This document shows, piece by piece, positions 22,532 through 35,121 of a stretch of 64,000 bases of DNA. Every line of letters begins with the position of its first letter. The first letter of the stretch is position 1. The stretch covers positions 822,562,757 to 822,626,756 of the forward strand of contig CM062814.1 of assembly GCA_031772625.1 (NCBI GenBank), written 5' to 3'. The position numbers were made by a program, and so were the translations under genes. Below the pieces are notes generated by a model. It was not told the origin of the DNA, did no database searches, and saw only the letters and a list, made by a program, of their open reading frames with translations. The stretch is from Pinus tabuliformis. Lineage: Eukaryota > Streptophyta > Pinopsida > Pinales > Pinaceae.

Positions 22532-23496
22532 ATTAACACAGAGTCTCACAACCAAAGATATAAAATCCCAACACCTAAGTGAAGACTTGTGGAACTGGGA
22601 GGTTAGCCACTGTCACCTCACCAACACTCCTCTCCACTTTAGACAAAGGATGAACCTAAGTCAAATGGGGTTTCCCTATGGCTACTAGGCTCACTTTGTG
22701 TAGTATGCACTATGGAGTTGAAGAGAGCCTAGCAACTAATACAACAAAAAGAAATGGGAAAAGTTTTAAAGATTTTGAGGGTGATGAATGAAAGAGGATT
22801 CAGTGCCTTATTTCCTGGGCTATGGAGGTCATCTATGCAATCTAAGAGGGCGTTTTACCAGGTATTAGTAAACAAGAGACTATAAAATATAGAGGGAAAT
22901 GGACTCACAATTTGAGATCCACAACCAAACCAAATATAGCAGTGGTTAAGCATTCACTCATAATAGGAGGTCTAGGACTTTAAAACCCTTCTCTCTAAAA
23001 CAAAGCGCAAGCTTTCATTCACAATAGGATATCCAAGACTTTAACTCCTCTCCTTGAGACAAGGTGCTCCTAGATTTAGCTTTGATAATATAAACTGCAA
23101 TCACAAGCCTTACAAAATTGATTGTACAAACAGGAGAAACCATAATTTAGACAAAAAAGTTACTTTACTCCAAAGCTTGGAGTAACTTGCTCACAAGTTC
23201 TTCCATTCAATAATTCCAAAGTTGCAGTAGAGAGAGAAAACCCTTATATAGAAATCAGCTCTACTCTCTTGTACAATAAAATAATATTTGTTTTCTTAGA
23301 TCCACTTTTCTCTCCAAGGAATACAATAAAAATAGTAATCTTGATTCTCAATTACTTGCTTACTAAAAGTAGCAAGAAGTTTGTTGAGATTCTCAACTTC
23401 CTCCAATAAAATAATTTAGGAAAACAAATAAATTATATCTTCATCTAACTCCAATAGCCAATAAACCATTGATACAATAATGGAGTTAGGTGCAAC
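22532..23496. other. Unclassified DNA, possibly part of a minus-strand LTR
   Basis: No domain is found. On the minus strand a TATATAAGGG box (about 23243-23252) lies among CT/GA-rich sequence, which suggests a further eroded LTR, but no partner or terminal repeat is seen. Confidence 0.4.
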
Positions 23497-24483
23497 TGTT
23501 GAATTTTTGTAGCTATGGTCCGTCTTCATAATATTTCATTTGTACTTGTAATGATGAAATGTAAATTAAATTTGTACAAGAAAATTTTATTTGAAGTATG
23601 TTCTTCATCCTTGCAAGGAAAAGGAATATTTATATGTTTTATATTCAAAAGAAATTCCATAAGGCATGACCTTATCAAAGCGGGAAAAATGAAAATTTGA
23701 AATTTGTATTTTGTCTCCACAAGTGCCAAGTCGGCCCTCCAAGTCATCATGTCAGCCTGCCTATGGATACACCCATTCTGATCATGTAAAGGCTATAAAC
23801 AGCCTACTCGACCTCCTCTCAAGACACACTTTGGATCACACATCTATCTCTATTCAAGCGAAGAAGACAAGGAGTATTTGAAGGCCGAAAATCAGAAGAA
23901 GAAAGACCATCTTATATACCTCGCTCAAGTGACAAAAGGAAGGTCTAGATCTGTGTAAAGTTCTGTTGTATATGTTCTGTGGTATAATCCAAATTATGTG
24001 GCAGAGTTGCAAGATGAACTTTGGCCCTCTTGGAGACCTTGTTTCTGCGGTATATTTCTGTGGCATAGTGCAAAGTCTGAGGCAGAGTTGCAGGACGAAT
24101 TTCGGCTCTCTTGGAGACCTTGTTGCAGAGCTTCTGTGGACAGAATTGTGGACATTTGTCTTGGATCTTGTGGAGGGTTGACTTGGCTCTTGGTGGATGG
24201 TCATCTTGCTGGTTAGTTGACTTTGATGTATCTCTTGTTGCATTGATTCTCTAAGGAAAAGGTTGGCTGGGTTTTTCCCCCATTGTGGGTTTTCCCAGGG
24301 TAAAATCTTCTTGTCTCTTTGTGCATTGTGATCTCTATTGCTCTAGTGTTTCTATGGTTGAATTTCTGAATGTATAATTGCTTAATGATATCTTGAAAGA
24401 GAAAATAATCACCTACATCATTGGAAGTAATTATCAAGTTTCAGAAATAAGTACTTGTATCTATTGTACTGGAAAAATCAACA
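23497..24483 (+). mobile_element. Family H solo LTR
   Basis: This is 987 bp, TGTTGAATTTTTGTAGC...GAAAAATCAACA. Perfect 5-bp flanks GCAAC lie at 23492-23496 and 24484-24488. There is no polypurine tract before it and no primer site after it, so it is a solo LTR. The conserved hairpin CCCA-TTG-TGGG lies at 24279-24289, between GGGTTTTTCC and TTTTCCC. Its terminal sequences resemble family F. Confidence 0.92.
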
Positions 24484-26606
24484 GCAACTTTTTTCCAAAA
24501 TAGCCAAGAGATAAGGGCACCTTCTAAGCTTGAGGATAGACTAGGTCTATGCTCCGAATAGTAAGATAGACTAGTTCACCCTTCTAGAAGTGTGTCCATG
24601 TGTGAGTGGTGGAACAATCTCCATGATGTAGCAATGAATATGCACAATTCAACCTCCTCCAAGTGGATAAGTCTATGATTGAATAGATGTGTGAATAACC
24701 ACCTTATCCACATGTGTGGCTAGCAGATAAAGTCACTCCATTAGATGAGATGTAAAGTGAATCAACTGTCCAAGTGGCATGTATCCATGATCCCAATGTA
24801 TATGAAGTGTTGGAACACCAAATTGGCACAAGAGTAAGTGGATGCCCTCATGGAGAAGTGCGCCATCTAGATACAAAAAGAATGGAACTGTTTGATTTAT
24901 AGAAATTAGATGAAGCATATATCAAGACTGCATATTGAAGCAAAAGACAAAAACATGAAGAATCCAGCTCCATGTACTAGAGGATCAAAAGGACCAACAA
25001 AGCCATTTTAGGGAAGGATTAAGTTTCCCAATTATAATAAGGCAAAGAAAAGCCTAATTAATACAGCCCATGCACAAAAAATGGAGCAAAAGTAAACTCA
25101 TCCAGCTAATTTTGTGAACACCTTAAGAAATTTGAACTTACCAAAGATAGCTGCTACGAATTAGATCCAAAATTAATATGAAGAAAAAATGAGAGAGTTC
25201 TTGTTAGCTCAAGTGAAAGATGAAGAAGAGGTCGAGGAGTAATTCATAAATGTAGAAGCAACGTATAAATGTTTGGTTTTAGTGTCCAAGCTGCAGCAAA
25301 AATGATGCAACACGAAGGAGTGAATTCTTCTATGTAAAGAATGAAATCACGAAGAGAAATTACAGGTGGAATGGAATTTTTTAGGAAAGTCATATAATCG
25401 TCGGGGAAGGAACCAAGATTGAAATGTTGACACCTCCAGCATATGGTGGAAGAAAGGGACAAACTAGGCAGTCTTTAAACGTCTAATGTGTTTAAGATGT
25501 AGTTTTCCATTATGCAATGCAACATAAGACGCACTTTATCATCAGAAAGAAAAAAACACTAAACATTTCATTGTAATAGGCCCTTTTTCTCTTCATAAGT
25601 ATAAATGAGACCCTTGAGGAAAAAAAATGTGCAAAGCAATATATGCTCTTGATGATCAAAAAGAAATATGTAATATGTAGTGCACACCTTTTGAGAACAA
25701 AGACCTTCCTTGTAAGAGATGCCCTGCAAAAAAGTTGTTGAAATATATTTGTCAAAATCCATGCAAAGTTTAACTTGATATAGGAAGCAGGTGATTCAAA
25801 GTGTGTTAAAAATCTTACCATACTAGAAAGTACTCTAGGATTGCACCAGAAGCAAATGATTTAAGGTGTGTTAAAAAATTTACCGCATTAGAATTTGTTA
25901 TAGGATTGCAGCAAAGTAAATGTATAACGTGTGAAAAAATTTACCGTGTTAATGACTTGAATATTTAGATAACCATCCGTATGGTAATAACCTATGATAT
26001 TTTGAATTGATAAAATAGCGTAAGTGTCATGCTCTAATTGTCAAAAGAAAAGCATGTGTATAAGAATCAGGATTCAGCACACAGCTGAATACATTAATTT
26101 TACCACAGAAAGGGTGTGAGAATATTTCATGAGATACACAATAGTTATTTGATCAAATTTTGGGAACAAGTATGGCTGTCACTATAGCTGGCTGTTAGAA
26201 AAACATGATATCATTCAACTCATGTCAATGCTTAAAGACTATCCAAAATAATTAGTACTGCAAGTATACAAAGAAGAATTAGTTGGCAGTTAGAGAAAAA
26301 ATTCCATGTAACAAAGCATCCCACCTTCGCCCTACGGGCATCCCACCTTCGCCCCCGTAGGCAAGGGTACAGATATTCTTCACCACTCAATGTCATTCAA
26401 CAAGGCTCAAATCCATTACAACAATATACTCAATATGAGCTCAACATGTCACTTGCTGAAATTGAACCTGGGTGGGGAGTATAATTTCAGTCCTCCTACC
26501 GCCCGAGAAAAACCCATTTGATGCAGTTAGAAACCACCTAAATTACCTCCTCATTAGCACTTTATTAATATAACATTATTCTAGATGACAAAATATACAA
26601 ATATGC
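24484..26606. other. Unclassified DNA with small tandem repeats
   Basis: No protein domain is recognised. It includes a tandem repeat of about 64 bp (25791-25957) and a duplicated GC-rich motif (gcatcccaccttcgccc, about 26327-26360). The 3' LTR fragment of element C begins about 26607. Confidence 0.5.
25791..25957. repeat. Tandem repeat of about 64 bp, 2.6 copies
   Basis: The motif gtgtgttaaaaa-ttaccgcatta, followed by ataggattgcagcaaag, recurs at about 25791, 25855 and 25919 (last copy partial), each diverged by several bases. Confidence 0.8.
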
Positions 26607-26754
26607 TTTTACCTAAAAAACCATCAATAATGAGCATGAAACCCATGCTTTAATAACAATATTTTTCTTTCTTCTTTTCTTGTTTGTTACATAGGATACA
26701 TATTGAAATGAGTACAACGATTATAAAGACCAAAACTAGTTACATTTCTCAACA
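26607..26754 (-). repeat. Element C 3' LTR fragment
   Basis: These 148 bp match 42204-42357 closely, then end ...TTTCTCAACA followed by the polypurine complement CTCCCTCTTAACTAGGG. The rest of this LTR is missing. Confidence 0.85.
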
Positions 26755-26770
26755 CTCCCTCTTAACTAGG

Positions 26771-28678
26771 GAGGTACTCATAATTGTACAATTAGTACAA
26801 CATCATATCTCAAACTAAAGAGTTCTCAAGAAGAGTCAAATTGATAAGCCATACTGTAAGCATCATCATCATGACCAGCACTGTCCCTGAGGCCTAACTG
26901 GACAAGCTCTTCTTTAATTCAAGAGCATTATGTTGGGAGGTTTTATGTGCGATACCGCACTACCTCTCTAACGTACATACCCCATCCAGATCTCCACAAG
27001 GTATGTCCTTTTAGGACTATTCTTATCTTGGATCTCCCTCCCTGAGTCCTCAAAGAATATCGGTCCTCTTCGACTACTATTCTTTTGGATTATTGTCCTA
27101 TCCTCAAAGAGTGTTGGTCCCCGAGACTACTGCCTCTCTTGGATTCAAATCCTCAAGGAATATCGGTCCCCTTTCCTTTCTTGGGTGGTCTATCCTCAAG
27201 GAAACCATAGATGCTTATCCAATCCTCCGTCATTTTCTCTTCATTCCCTGAAGAGAAGAATGCACATGTTATATCAAATATTACTCCTTCTCAAATCAAG
27301 AGGACATCCCTATTCTCCCTTATTCTTCATAATAGATCCTTGCTCCTTATTCAAGGAGACTCATTTGTCTCCCTCTCAAAACCAGAGGAGATTTCGGAAT
27401 TCCTTTTACACTGAGGAAGTCAACAACTTATAGCTTGTTTTCATCAGAGTATCAGCTATAGCTACATGGCTCCCTCTTTCCTTCACATCTCTTATATCGA
27501 GCCTACTTTTTTTCGAGGTATAATGGAGCCCTCTCTTCTCTAGTAACAGGATCCAGGTCTTCTCTCTTGCTCATCACTTTCTTCTTCAATATGAAGGCAT
27601 TGCATTAAGCCTTCCCAAACTTCCAACTGATCATAGCTTCCTCAGGAAAGTGATCTTATTTGACCTTCAAGTTATCTCCTCGTACAACTACCTCTTCAAT
27701 TCCAAGATGGACCCATCTTGACTTCATAGTTGTCAGGTACCAGATATTGAGCTTCCCTCAATACTCTTCATCCATACAGTTGACCTTGCCTCAACTGTCA
27801 TCATGTATTCCTGCACCATTTTACCAGGTAGCAAAATAATATGTTAACCAGATAACCAAACCAAAATGAAATAGACTTACCTCACCATGGTGACCTTCTC
27901 GTACCATCAACATCCTCATCGACCATCTCCACTTGATATTTCCTTCTTGCATCAAAGTGCCCAAGGATCGAACTTGATTACCAAGTTACAACTTTTATTC
28001 TTCTGAAGATCATACTAGATGTTAATCAATACATATTCTAGAGAAAGTCCTAATCTTTCATAGATTCTTTAGTAAGTCAAATTCTATTTTTTTCTGGCAT
28101 CATAACTACTTAAGCATATCCAATCTTTATTTCACAAGATTCTCATACACATGAATCTTATCCAAAGTCAACATTCATTCTTATGTTTTTAACCAATCAT
28201 CTAGCTATCCATATATTTTCCATAAAGTTTGTATCTTGACCCATTGCAATCCTTCATCCTTCTTTACCAGCATGTTTCCACATTACATAGAATACATACT
28301 ATTTTTGTCATGATGCCTTTCCCAAGGACTTTCCAAGATGAAGGTCCTTCTTGAATCATAAGCAAGATGACAACCTCTAACATAATGTTAGATAATATCT
28401 AGATGAACATCATGCAAAATGGTCCAACATTCTATCCTAGATGATCTCTACTAAGCAACATAATCATAAATTTCAAACATGTTACTATCATATGCTTTTA
28501 TCCTATGATGCTTATGCATAACATATCCACTAAGAGAAAAACATTCATAGAGAACCTAGAAGTTAGAGGACTTTCTTTAGTAGTAAAGATCCTTCACCTA
28601 GTCCTTCTTTGCCTTCTTTTCAGGTTCTCCCACTACTTCAGCTACATGAGCTTCACTTCGTTCCTTTCTTTTATTGTT
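26771..28678 (-). other. Element C 3' non-coding region
   Basis: About 1.9 kb between gag and the polypurine tract with no protease, integrase, RT or RNase H that I can recognise. It has a dispersed motif around 27040-27200 (cctcaa-gaatatcggtccc, four variants). The position matches the non-coding 3' region of the other gag-only elements here. Confidence 0.6.
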
Positions 28679-29437
28679 CTATTTGTTTGGACAATCCCTT
28701 TTAAAGTGTCCAAATTCATTGCATCAGAAACATTAAACCTTGGACATATCTTTCTTCTTGGACTTGCCAAACTTCCCTTTCTTCATCTTCTTGACTTGGG
28801 CTAGGAATGCTTGAGATTTCTCATCTGATCCAATGTCATCTTTGACCTTGATCCTTGATTCTTCCAGTATGCATTGTGCCCACAACTCATCAAATGGAGT
28901 TGAATCTTTCTTGGAGTATATACTTGTTGCAAAGTTGCTCCATTTCGGTGGCAATTCATTCAACACACATATGGTTACTTCTGAATCAGTGATTGGCTCC
29001 CCAAGTCCTTGTAAATGGTCCCTTAACTGAGAGACTCTCATGAGGAAGGATGCCATATCCTCATCCTTCGATTTCTTCATTCTATATAGCTTGTTCCACA
29101 ACGACATCTTTTGACCTGTTGTACTTATAAAGTACAAATTCACTAGCTTGTCATACATGGCCTTGGAAGTCTTCAGGTTTGCCACAAATGGAACAAGAGA
29201 ATCCTTGATTGATTCCACTATGATCCTTTGTGCCCTTACTTCCCCTTTCTTGTACTTCGCTAGTTCTTGTGTCCTTTCCTTTGTTGGTTCAGTAATTTCT
29301 CCAGTAACATATCCCATTACATCTTGCTCTGTGAGTATCAAGTCAATCCTCTTCTTCCATGCTAGATAGTTTACTGCCCCTATGAGCTTGTTGCTCTCCT
29401 TGCAGAAAGAACTTACATGACTTGAAGATTCAGCCAT
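28679..29437 (-). pseudogene. gag: Element C gag
   Basis: The frame starts at the ATG at 29437 (MAESSSHVSSFCKESNKLIG) and stays open for 234 codons. It contains the gag features AVNYLAWKKRIDLIL near residue 20, IIVESIKDSLVPFV, SKAMYDKLVNLYF, the MKKSKDEDMASFLMRVSQL helix, and VLNELPPKWSNFATSIYSKK. A lysine-rich tail leads to a CCHC knuckle (CF-CNEFGHFKRDC, about 28730-28690), but TAA and TGA codons stand just before and within the knuckle. The capsid part is the longest uninterrupted copia gag frame in the window. It belongs to a different gag lineage from D, A and I. Confidence 0.87.
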
Positions 29438-29815
29438 TATGAGATAATGTGATACTTACTTGAATAATATCTCCAACCTTCTTGATGTCTTCAAGATCTT
29501 TGGAGAGTTCTTGATGATGCCCTTGAAAAGATGTTCCTTATGATTCCTCCACCAACAGCTTCCAAGATTGATGCCTTGCAAATAGACTTCCTTTTTGTGA
29601 GATCAACACCCTCCTTGCGATATGAATGTAGTTTCATCTTCTTCAATGTAGACACCCTATATTAGAAGGGTCTTCTACCAACGAGCCTTTAACTAGATCC
29701 CTTCAAGAGACAATCTTCTTCTTTTAGGCCTTGAGAGCTTCCTATCCCTCGATCAACAATTCTTTCCAAGGTCCATCCAGTTGCCTTCCTTGCTCATCTT
29801 AGCTCGGATACGAAG

Positions 29816-30614
29816 TTACAAAAATGATGAAGTGGCAACTTATTATATCTTATTTTTTTAACCTTGATACTTGCTTGTGAATCTTAGTTATCTTCTTTAT
29901 GCTTTTTTAGTATTTGTTCAACAAACAATATCAAGAAATTGCAACAACAAAAGAGCACACAGATGTAGGCTCTTAGCCAGGGCAAAACCCCTCCAAGGGG
30001 AAAACCCGGAAACTCTTCTCTTCTTAGAACCTGCTTCAAATGAGATACAAAGACCCAATCCCTAGACTGAGTCCTTCTCCCAGTACCATGTCATCCCTTC
30101 CTCAAGTCCTTCCTTGATTCTGTATCAAACTACTTCTTTCTTGCAACTTTGACCAGCCAACTATTGCTACTTGACCTACAACTTCGGCCCAGCTACTTTG
30201 TCCCAGCAACTGCTACAGAAACTCTAATCTATCTTCCTTTTGAGACCTTCCTAGAGCAAAACAACTCTCCCCAAGGTTAGTTAGGTCAAGAGAAGGATTC
30301 CACCCTAGCCAGCAACTTGTTCCTGCAATTTTGCTCCCCAGCAATTCGACCCTGCAACTTCAGCCTCTTTCTAGTTGCAAAACCCTAGCTTCTTTGCACG
30401 TGTGAGAGAGATAGAGCCCAAAGACAAGATATTTCAGCCTCCTAGCTTCTTCTAGAACTTCGCTCTCCTTTTCCCAGCTTCCCAGATATAGATCAAACTC
30501 TTTCTTGATAGATCGAACTGTATCCAAATGAAGTTGAACTGCTCTTTATATAGCCTTCTCAAGGGGTCGAATTCCCTCCTTTAGGCCGACCTGAGGATCC
30601 CAAGGCCGACTAGT
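29816..30614 (-). repeat. Element C 5' LTR, inner part
   Basis: This begins near a degenerate primer-site complement (gctcggatacga, about 29804) and runs to the CTAGT at 30610-30614, where element A is inserted. It carries the hairpin CCCCT-CCA-AGGGG (29988-30000) and a CACGTG block (30397-30402). The LTR continues at 42051. Confidence 0.78.
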
Positions 30615-31604
30615 TGTTATTTTTAGGTAACAATGGTATGTTCTATGCTTAAGAGCAATTTACTTCAATTTCTTTATTAGCCCAATATCAATATCCAATT
30701 TAGCAATCACATCAGCATGATAGTAAAATGTAGATAGAACATAATCATAAACAGTAGAAGACAAGCCAAGACAAGAGGACACAAGATGTGGCACCAGCCA
30801 GGGACAAACCCCAATGTGGGGAACCCTTGATCAATTCTTCTTATATTCTTCAATAGTTCAGCACAGAGAGAGATAGTACAAATTACAAATCCGATAATTT
30901 ATGACAGCAGCAAGAAGCCCTAACCAGAAAAGTCAACGTTGGTCAAGCAGGCAAAATTCTTCCTCTAAGCAACTCGGTCAAACCCAGTTAACTTTGGCCT
31001 CCAACAGCAAGCCCAAACATCCCAAAACAGTCTGAAAAAGTCCAGTCAAAAGCTAGTCAACAAAAGTCAAACTGCAGCCAGCCCTAGGGCAGTCAATGCT
31101 GGTCAAATGAGAGGTCAGATCACCTCGATTTCAGTGCCCAGATCTGTGGCCTGCCAAGGAGAAGTTCCTCATCCAAATCCGCAGTCAAGAGAAGGTCAAC
31201 ACAGCCCAAGAAACAGCCTCTGCAATTCGGTCAAACTAGTCAAAGTAGTCAAACAGATCCTCCTTCCTTCGCACGTGTGAGAGACAGCTGCCAGATTTGC
31301 GTACCCAATCAAGTGAGGAGAGAGAGAGGTGAGAAGATGAGATGATGATAAAATGACTAGAGGTCTCCTCCTTTTGTATGCAACATTGAGGATGAGCTGG
31401 GGGTTTGAATGCTTGTTTTGCTCGCTAGCCAACCTTGACAATTTGTCCATAATATAAATAAATTCATATCTTCATTTTTACATGTTAGAATCGATGATCT
31501 TTAGATCAATCCTACACCTCTCGGAGAGGGAATCCAAGAAAAATATCAGTTTTCATAAATAAGATGACCCGTGTGGAGTTTGGCCCTAGTCGTCAATTTT
31601 AACA
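30615..31604 (-). repeat. Element A 3' LTR
   Basis: This LTR is 990 bp with TGTTA...TTTTAACA ends. Features are a hairpin CCCCA-ATG-TGGGG (30809-30821), a CACGTG block (31272-31277), and an array of GGTCAA/AGTCAA (TTGAC on the element's sense strand) from about 30925 to 31260. The polypurine complement CTCCCTCTCAACT follows at 31605. Confidence 0.93.
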
Positions 31605-32199
31605 CTCCCTCTCAACTAGGGAGGACTCCATCTGCCAGTCGGTACTATCTTTGCCATCAATGCACTGCTCTGCTCTGCTGAACTATGAAGAAGAAGAAGA
31701 AGTGATCGAGAATGTATCATACCATTCTCTACTGACCGGAAGTCAGTCCCAGATAAAAGAGAGTCTCATACCACTCTTACTGACCCGAAGTCAGTCCTAG
31801 ATAAAAGAGTGTCTCATACCACTCTTACTGACTCGAAGTCAGTTCCAATTGATCCTAGATCAATATCGGTCATCCTAGCATAGGGAGTACAGTAGTACAC
31901 GATGTGTCCATCGGTAGTACTATGGTCCCTATCCTCATTTCCCTACTCATTGGCCAAATGAGGGGTACTTCCCCTGAGTCCCAGACTGCATGGGTAGGAT
32001 GTCTCAGCAGGAGAAGGATGAACCACTCATCCTGCCTACATGTCGCCACGGGGTATCACAGGGGAAGGCTAAACCACTCACCCTTTACACAGCAAACCAC
32101 TAGGGGAAAGTTGGACCACTCACCCTATGGTTGCTCATCGCTCCAAGAAGTACCCCAAGCCCCCCGGAGCTACCAAAGCTCAATGTCCATATTATACAG
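31605..32199 (-). other. Element A polypurine tract and 3' non-coding region
   Basis: Directly inside the 3' LTR lies the tract (AGTTGAGAGGGAG on the minus strand, 31605-31617). Then come about 580 bp without coding that contain a repeated short motif around ACCACTCACCCT (about 32018-32130) and a doubled ctcataccactcttactgac motif (31765-31830). Element I has the same region with a clearer array (55318-55540). Confidence 0.8.
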
Positions 32200-32321
32200 G
32201 ACCCTCACAAGAGGGTCTCTCCACAACTCCAAGTCGTTCTCGGAAGGTCAAGAACATGACCTTCCCCAGGCGCTTTGTCAGAATATCGGCGACCTGCTCA
32301 TCAATCCCAATGTGATGGAGC
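32200..32321 (-). pseudogene. pol: Element A RNase H C-terminus (separated by D2)
   Basis: Minus strand: LHHIGIDEQVADILTKRLGK, then VMFLTFRERLGVV. This is the normal end of copia RNase H. It is in direct continuation with the part right of D2 (35122 onward), and the GGAGC duplication lies at the join. Confidence 0.9.
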
Positions 32322-33388
32322 TGTTGAAGTTTCTAAGTTTACGTAGTTAGAAACCATCCATGCACTTTATCTGATTTATTCCTACCTACTTGTTATTTTC
32401 CTTAACAAGTTATTTACAATGTGAACACTGAAAATAAACACTAGTGCATGCTCAACATATTATAGATCAGCAACTAAAAAGAAACAAAAACAAACACACC
32501 ATATGACACCATTATTTTTGGACTAATGTCCCCGGAAAAACCCAATGTGGGAAAATCGGTGCAGCTATCGGAGGGTTTTCTTATTAAGCAATATCAGAGT
32601 ACAATCTGGATGCCGAAACTGGCCTAGCCAACAGAGAATTTCCTTAGCAGTAATACCTCTCCGTTTCTAACAAATCTACTGGCTGAAACCCCGGATAATC
32701 CTTCCAGAAGCTACTCAGCACCAATCTACCCCAGAAACCCCAGCGTCTGCCCAATCTAGACTGCGTCAGCCTCTCCTAGCCCAACGCTGGCCCTGCATCA
32801 ACCTATCTTGGCTTGCATCAGCCCCAGGAGGCCCTGCGTCAGCTACGCTGGCCTCTCTGGTGCTCTGCGCAGCACTTAGCTTCCTCTGCGTGGCCCTGCG
32901 TGAGCACAAGCTGCTCCTGCGTCACTCTCTCTAGCTGCTCTCCCGACACTATCTCTGCCTCTTTGTCTCTTTGTACTCAATGCCCCTCAGTTGCTCTCCG
33001 ATCACTGATTCTATCTCTCTTAGTAAACCCCGCTCTAGATAATAGAATGACTGATCACTCTGGTGTGTTCTCCAAGTGACCCTCAAGCCTCCTCTTATAC
33101 TTTTCTCGTTGACATATCCACGGCCGAGATTAAGTCCCTAATCAACAGCTAAGATTAGATCTGGCTTGATCCATGTCTTTTGGACCATTCTAACATAGAT
33201 TCATATTAATACACATTAATATTTTATTTTCCCTAAGTCGACTCCATTAAAAATATTAATTATTTTAATATCTCCTGATCTGTTTAGAATCTGCCCAAAC
33301 TCTTTCTGGGTATTGGAGATCTCATGTGCCCCAACCTCCCCAACAAATTTCGTGGCTAGAGCACATACGATGCTACCCCAAATCAACA
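32322..33388 (-). repeat. D2 3' LTR
   Basis: This LTR is 1067 bp and homologous to the D LTR at 4561-5675. It begins TGTTGAAGTTTC and ends AAATCAACA. The hairpin CCCA-ATG-TGGG lies at 32541-32551. It has lost most of an inverted repeat that the other D2 LTR keeps near 34960. Confidence 0.9.
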
Positions 33389-34054
33389 CTCCCTCTTAGC
33401 GAGGACTGTGCTCTAGCAATACTCCTTACTGAGTATTACTCTGATCATCCGACATCGGTACCTGTGTTGATGCTAGGCCTTCTTGCCCAACATCCTCTAC
33501 ACTGCTGCCTCCTGTACTGCTACCCATGGTTCTGCCACTGCTGCATCTACGACAGTTCCCTCTGCATCTGTGCTGTTGTTGGTCCTTTCTCCCAGCACTG
33601 CATCCGCACTGCACCTCCTCTCATCATGCTGCATCGTGCTACCCACTGCTGCACTGCAACTCAGTTACTGAGAAGTAAGTCACTGGTCTCCCAACTGACC
33701 TCCCTGTTGGGCTAGAGACACCCACTGATGCTGAAGCTCCCTCTGTCGTTGACAAGTGCTCCCTCTCTGACCTTTGCGCTGCTGCAACAACTCCCTGCAT
33801 CTCGCACTGTTGCACACCTCTCTATGCCTTCCTGCACTGTGCAACACTCCTGTGCCTCTCGCACTGCTACACCCTCCTAGCTCTGCGTTGTCTCGGGACT
33901 CCTGCACTATAGCTCTCTTTGCCGCTCCATCCGCATCCGTCTCTACCCACTCAGCCAGTCCTGCTACTCCTCGACGGGGCTCCCGTAGCAAGGTCTAATC
34001 CAAGAGGCTGGGTACCTCGAGGATCCTGCCCCTCATCGCCTGTAGTCCATCTGA
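33389..34054 (-). other. D2 polypurine tract and non-coding region
   Basis: The tract (CCTCGCTAAGAGGGAG on the minus strand, 33404-33389) is nearly that of element D. The remaining 650 bp are C/T- and TGC-rich on the plus strand and correspond to 4003-4548 of D; no coding is seen. Confidence 0.75.
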
Positions 34055-34480
34055 CTACAGCTCGATGTCTCCCCACTTCCACTCAAGTGGCGTGTGTGCA
34101 CTCATGGCATAGTCATCGTATGTTAAAACTTCCTTCTCTACCCGTGCTGGCACTGCCTTAGTCTCGGAAGACTCTCCCTTACTCTTCTCCATTGGACACT
34201 GGGTCGCATAATGACCCAGATCCCCATAGTGGAAGCAATTGATCTTGGAGAGATCTTTCTTCTTCCGCTTTTCCTGCTTTCCCTCAAATGCTAGGGCCAC
34301 ATCTTCCTCCTCCGGGTTGACTTTGATCCCCTTGCTGCTACTACCTATCTTCGACTGCCGTCTGATCTCTTCCTGGCGAAGAGCTGCCCACATCTCGTCC
34401 CAAGGTGGAAGTGTCCCTCTGCCCAGTATACTCTGGACAAACACTTCCCAATCTTTTGAGACAGCATTCAGGGCTATCCT
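34055..34480 (-). pseudogene. gag: D2 gag, 5'-truncated
   Basis: The open reading continues from ALNAVSKDW through VFVQSILGRGTLPPWDEMW, AALRQEEIRRQSK and a KKKD tract. The knuckle reads CFHYGDLGHYATQC, in which the second cysteine is changed to tyrosine. It ends in AMSAHTPLEWKWGDIEL and a stop at 34055. The ending is the same as in D (MSAHAPLEKRWGDIEL), and there is no stop at the site of D's TAG. The first 150 or so residues are deleted. Confidence 0.87.
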
Positions 34481-35121
34481 AGCCCAGCGTTGGCCCTGTG
34501 TTAGCCTATCTTGGCTTGCATCAGCCCCAGGAGGCCCTGCGTCAGCTCTCTAAGCCTCTGCGTCAGCTACGCTGGCCTCTCTGGTGCTCTACGCAGCACT
34601 TAGTTGCCTCTGCGTGGCCCTACGTGAGTACTAGCTGCTCCTGCGTCGCTCTCTCTGGCTGCTCTCCCGGCACTATCTCTGCCTCTCTGTCTCTCTGTAC
34701 TCAATGCCCCTCAGCTACTCTCCGATCACCGATTCTATCTCTCTTAGTAAACCCCGCCCTAGAGAATAGAATGACTGATCACTCTGGTGTGTTCTCCAAG
34801 TGACCTCAAGCCTCCTCTTATACTTTTCTCGTTGACATATCAACGGCCGAGATTAAGTCCCTAATCAACGGCTAAGATTAGATCTGGCTTGATCCATGTC
34901 TTTTGGACCATCCTAACACAGATTCATATTAATACACATTAATATTTTATTTTCCCTAAGTTTAGACTTAGGGACTCCATTAAAAATATTAATTATTTTA
35001 ATATCTCCTAATCTGTTTAGAATCTGCCCAAACCCTTTCTGGGTATTGGAGATCTCATGCGCCCCAACCTTTCCACCAAATTTCGTGGCTAGAGCACATC
35101 CTATGCTACCCCAAATCAACA
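34481..35121 (-). repeat. D2 5' LTR, outer part
   Basis: This piece of about 640 bp aligns with 32780-33388 and ends AAATCAACA next to GGAGC. It retains CCCTAAGTTTAGACTTAGGG (about 34955-34974), an inverted repeat missing from the 3' LTR. Confidence 0.9.

Larger units (their letters stand above)
32322..35121 (-). mobile_element. Element D2: second family D gag-only element, nested in A
   Basis: A 2800-bp element flanked by perfect GGAGC (32317-32321 and 35122-35126). Minus-strand order: partial 5' LTR (35121-34481), gag remnant (34480-34055), non-coding region, polypurine tract (33404-33389), full 3' LTR (33388-32322). The 5' LTR joins gag at a shared TCCT (34477-34480), so the inner part of the 5' LTR, the primer site and the first part of gag are deleted, consistent with microhomology joining. 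The two LTRs agree at about 95% by eye, closer than element A's pair, as expected for a younger insertion. Confidence 0.92.

Noticed and set aside
26320..26520. Possible tRNA or organelle-derived insert around the GC-rich motif
   Set aside because: No cloverleaf or recognisable organelle gene could be drawn; the feature is a short duplication.
31904..32350. 148-codon plus-strand frame
   Set aside because: It lies antisense over the 3' non-coding region and RNase H end of element A and crosses the D2 insertion joint.
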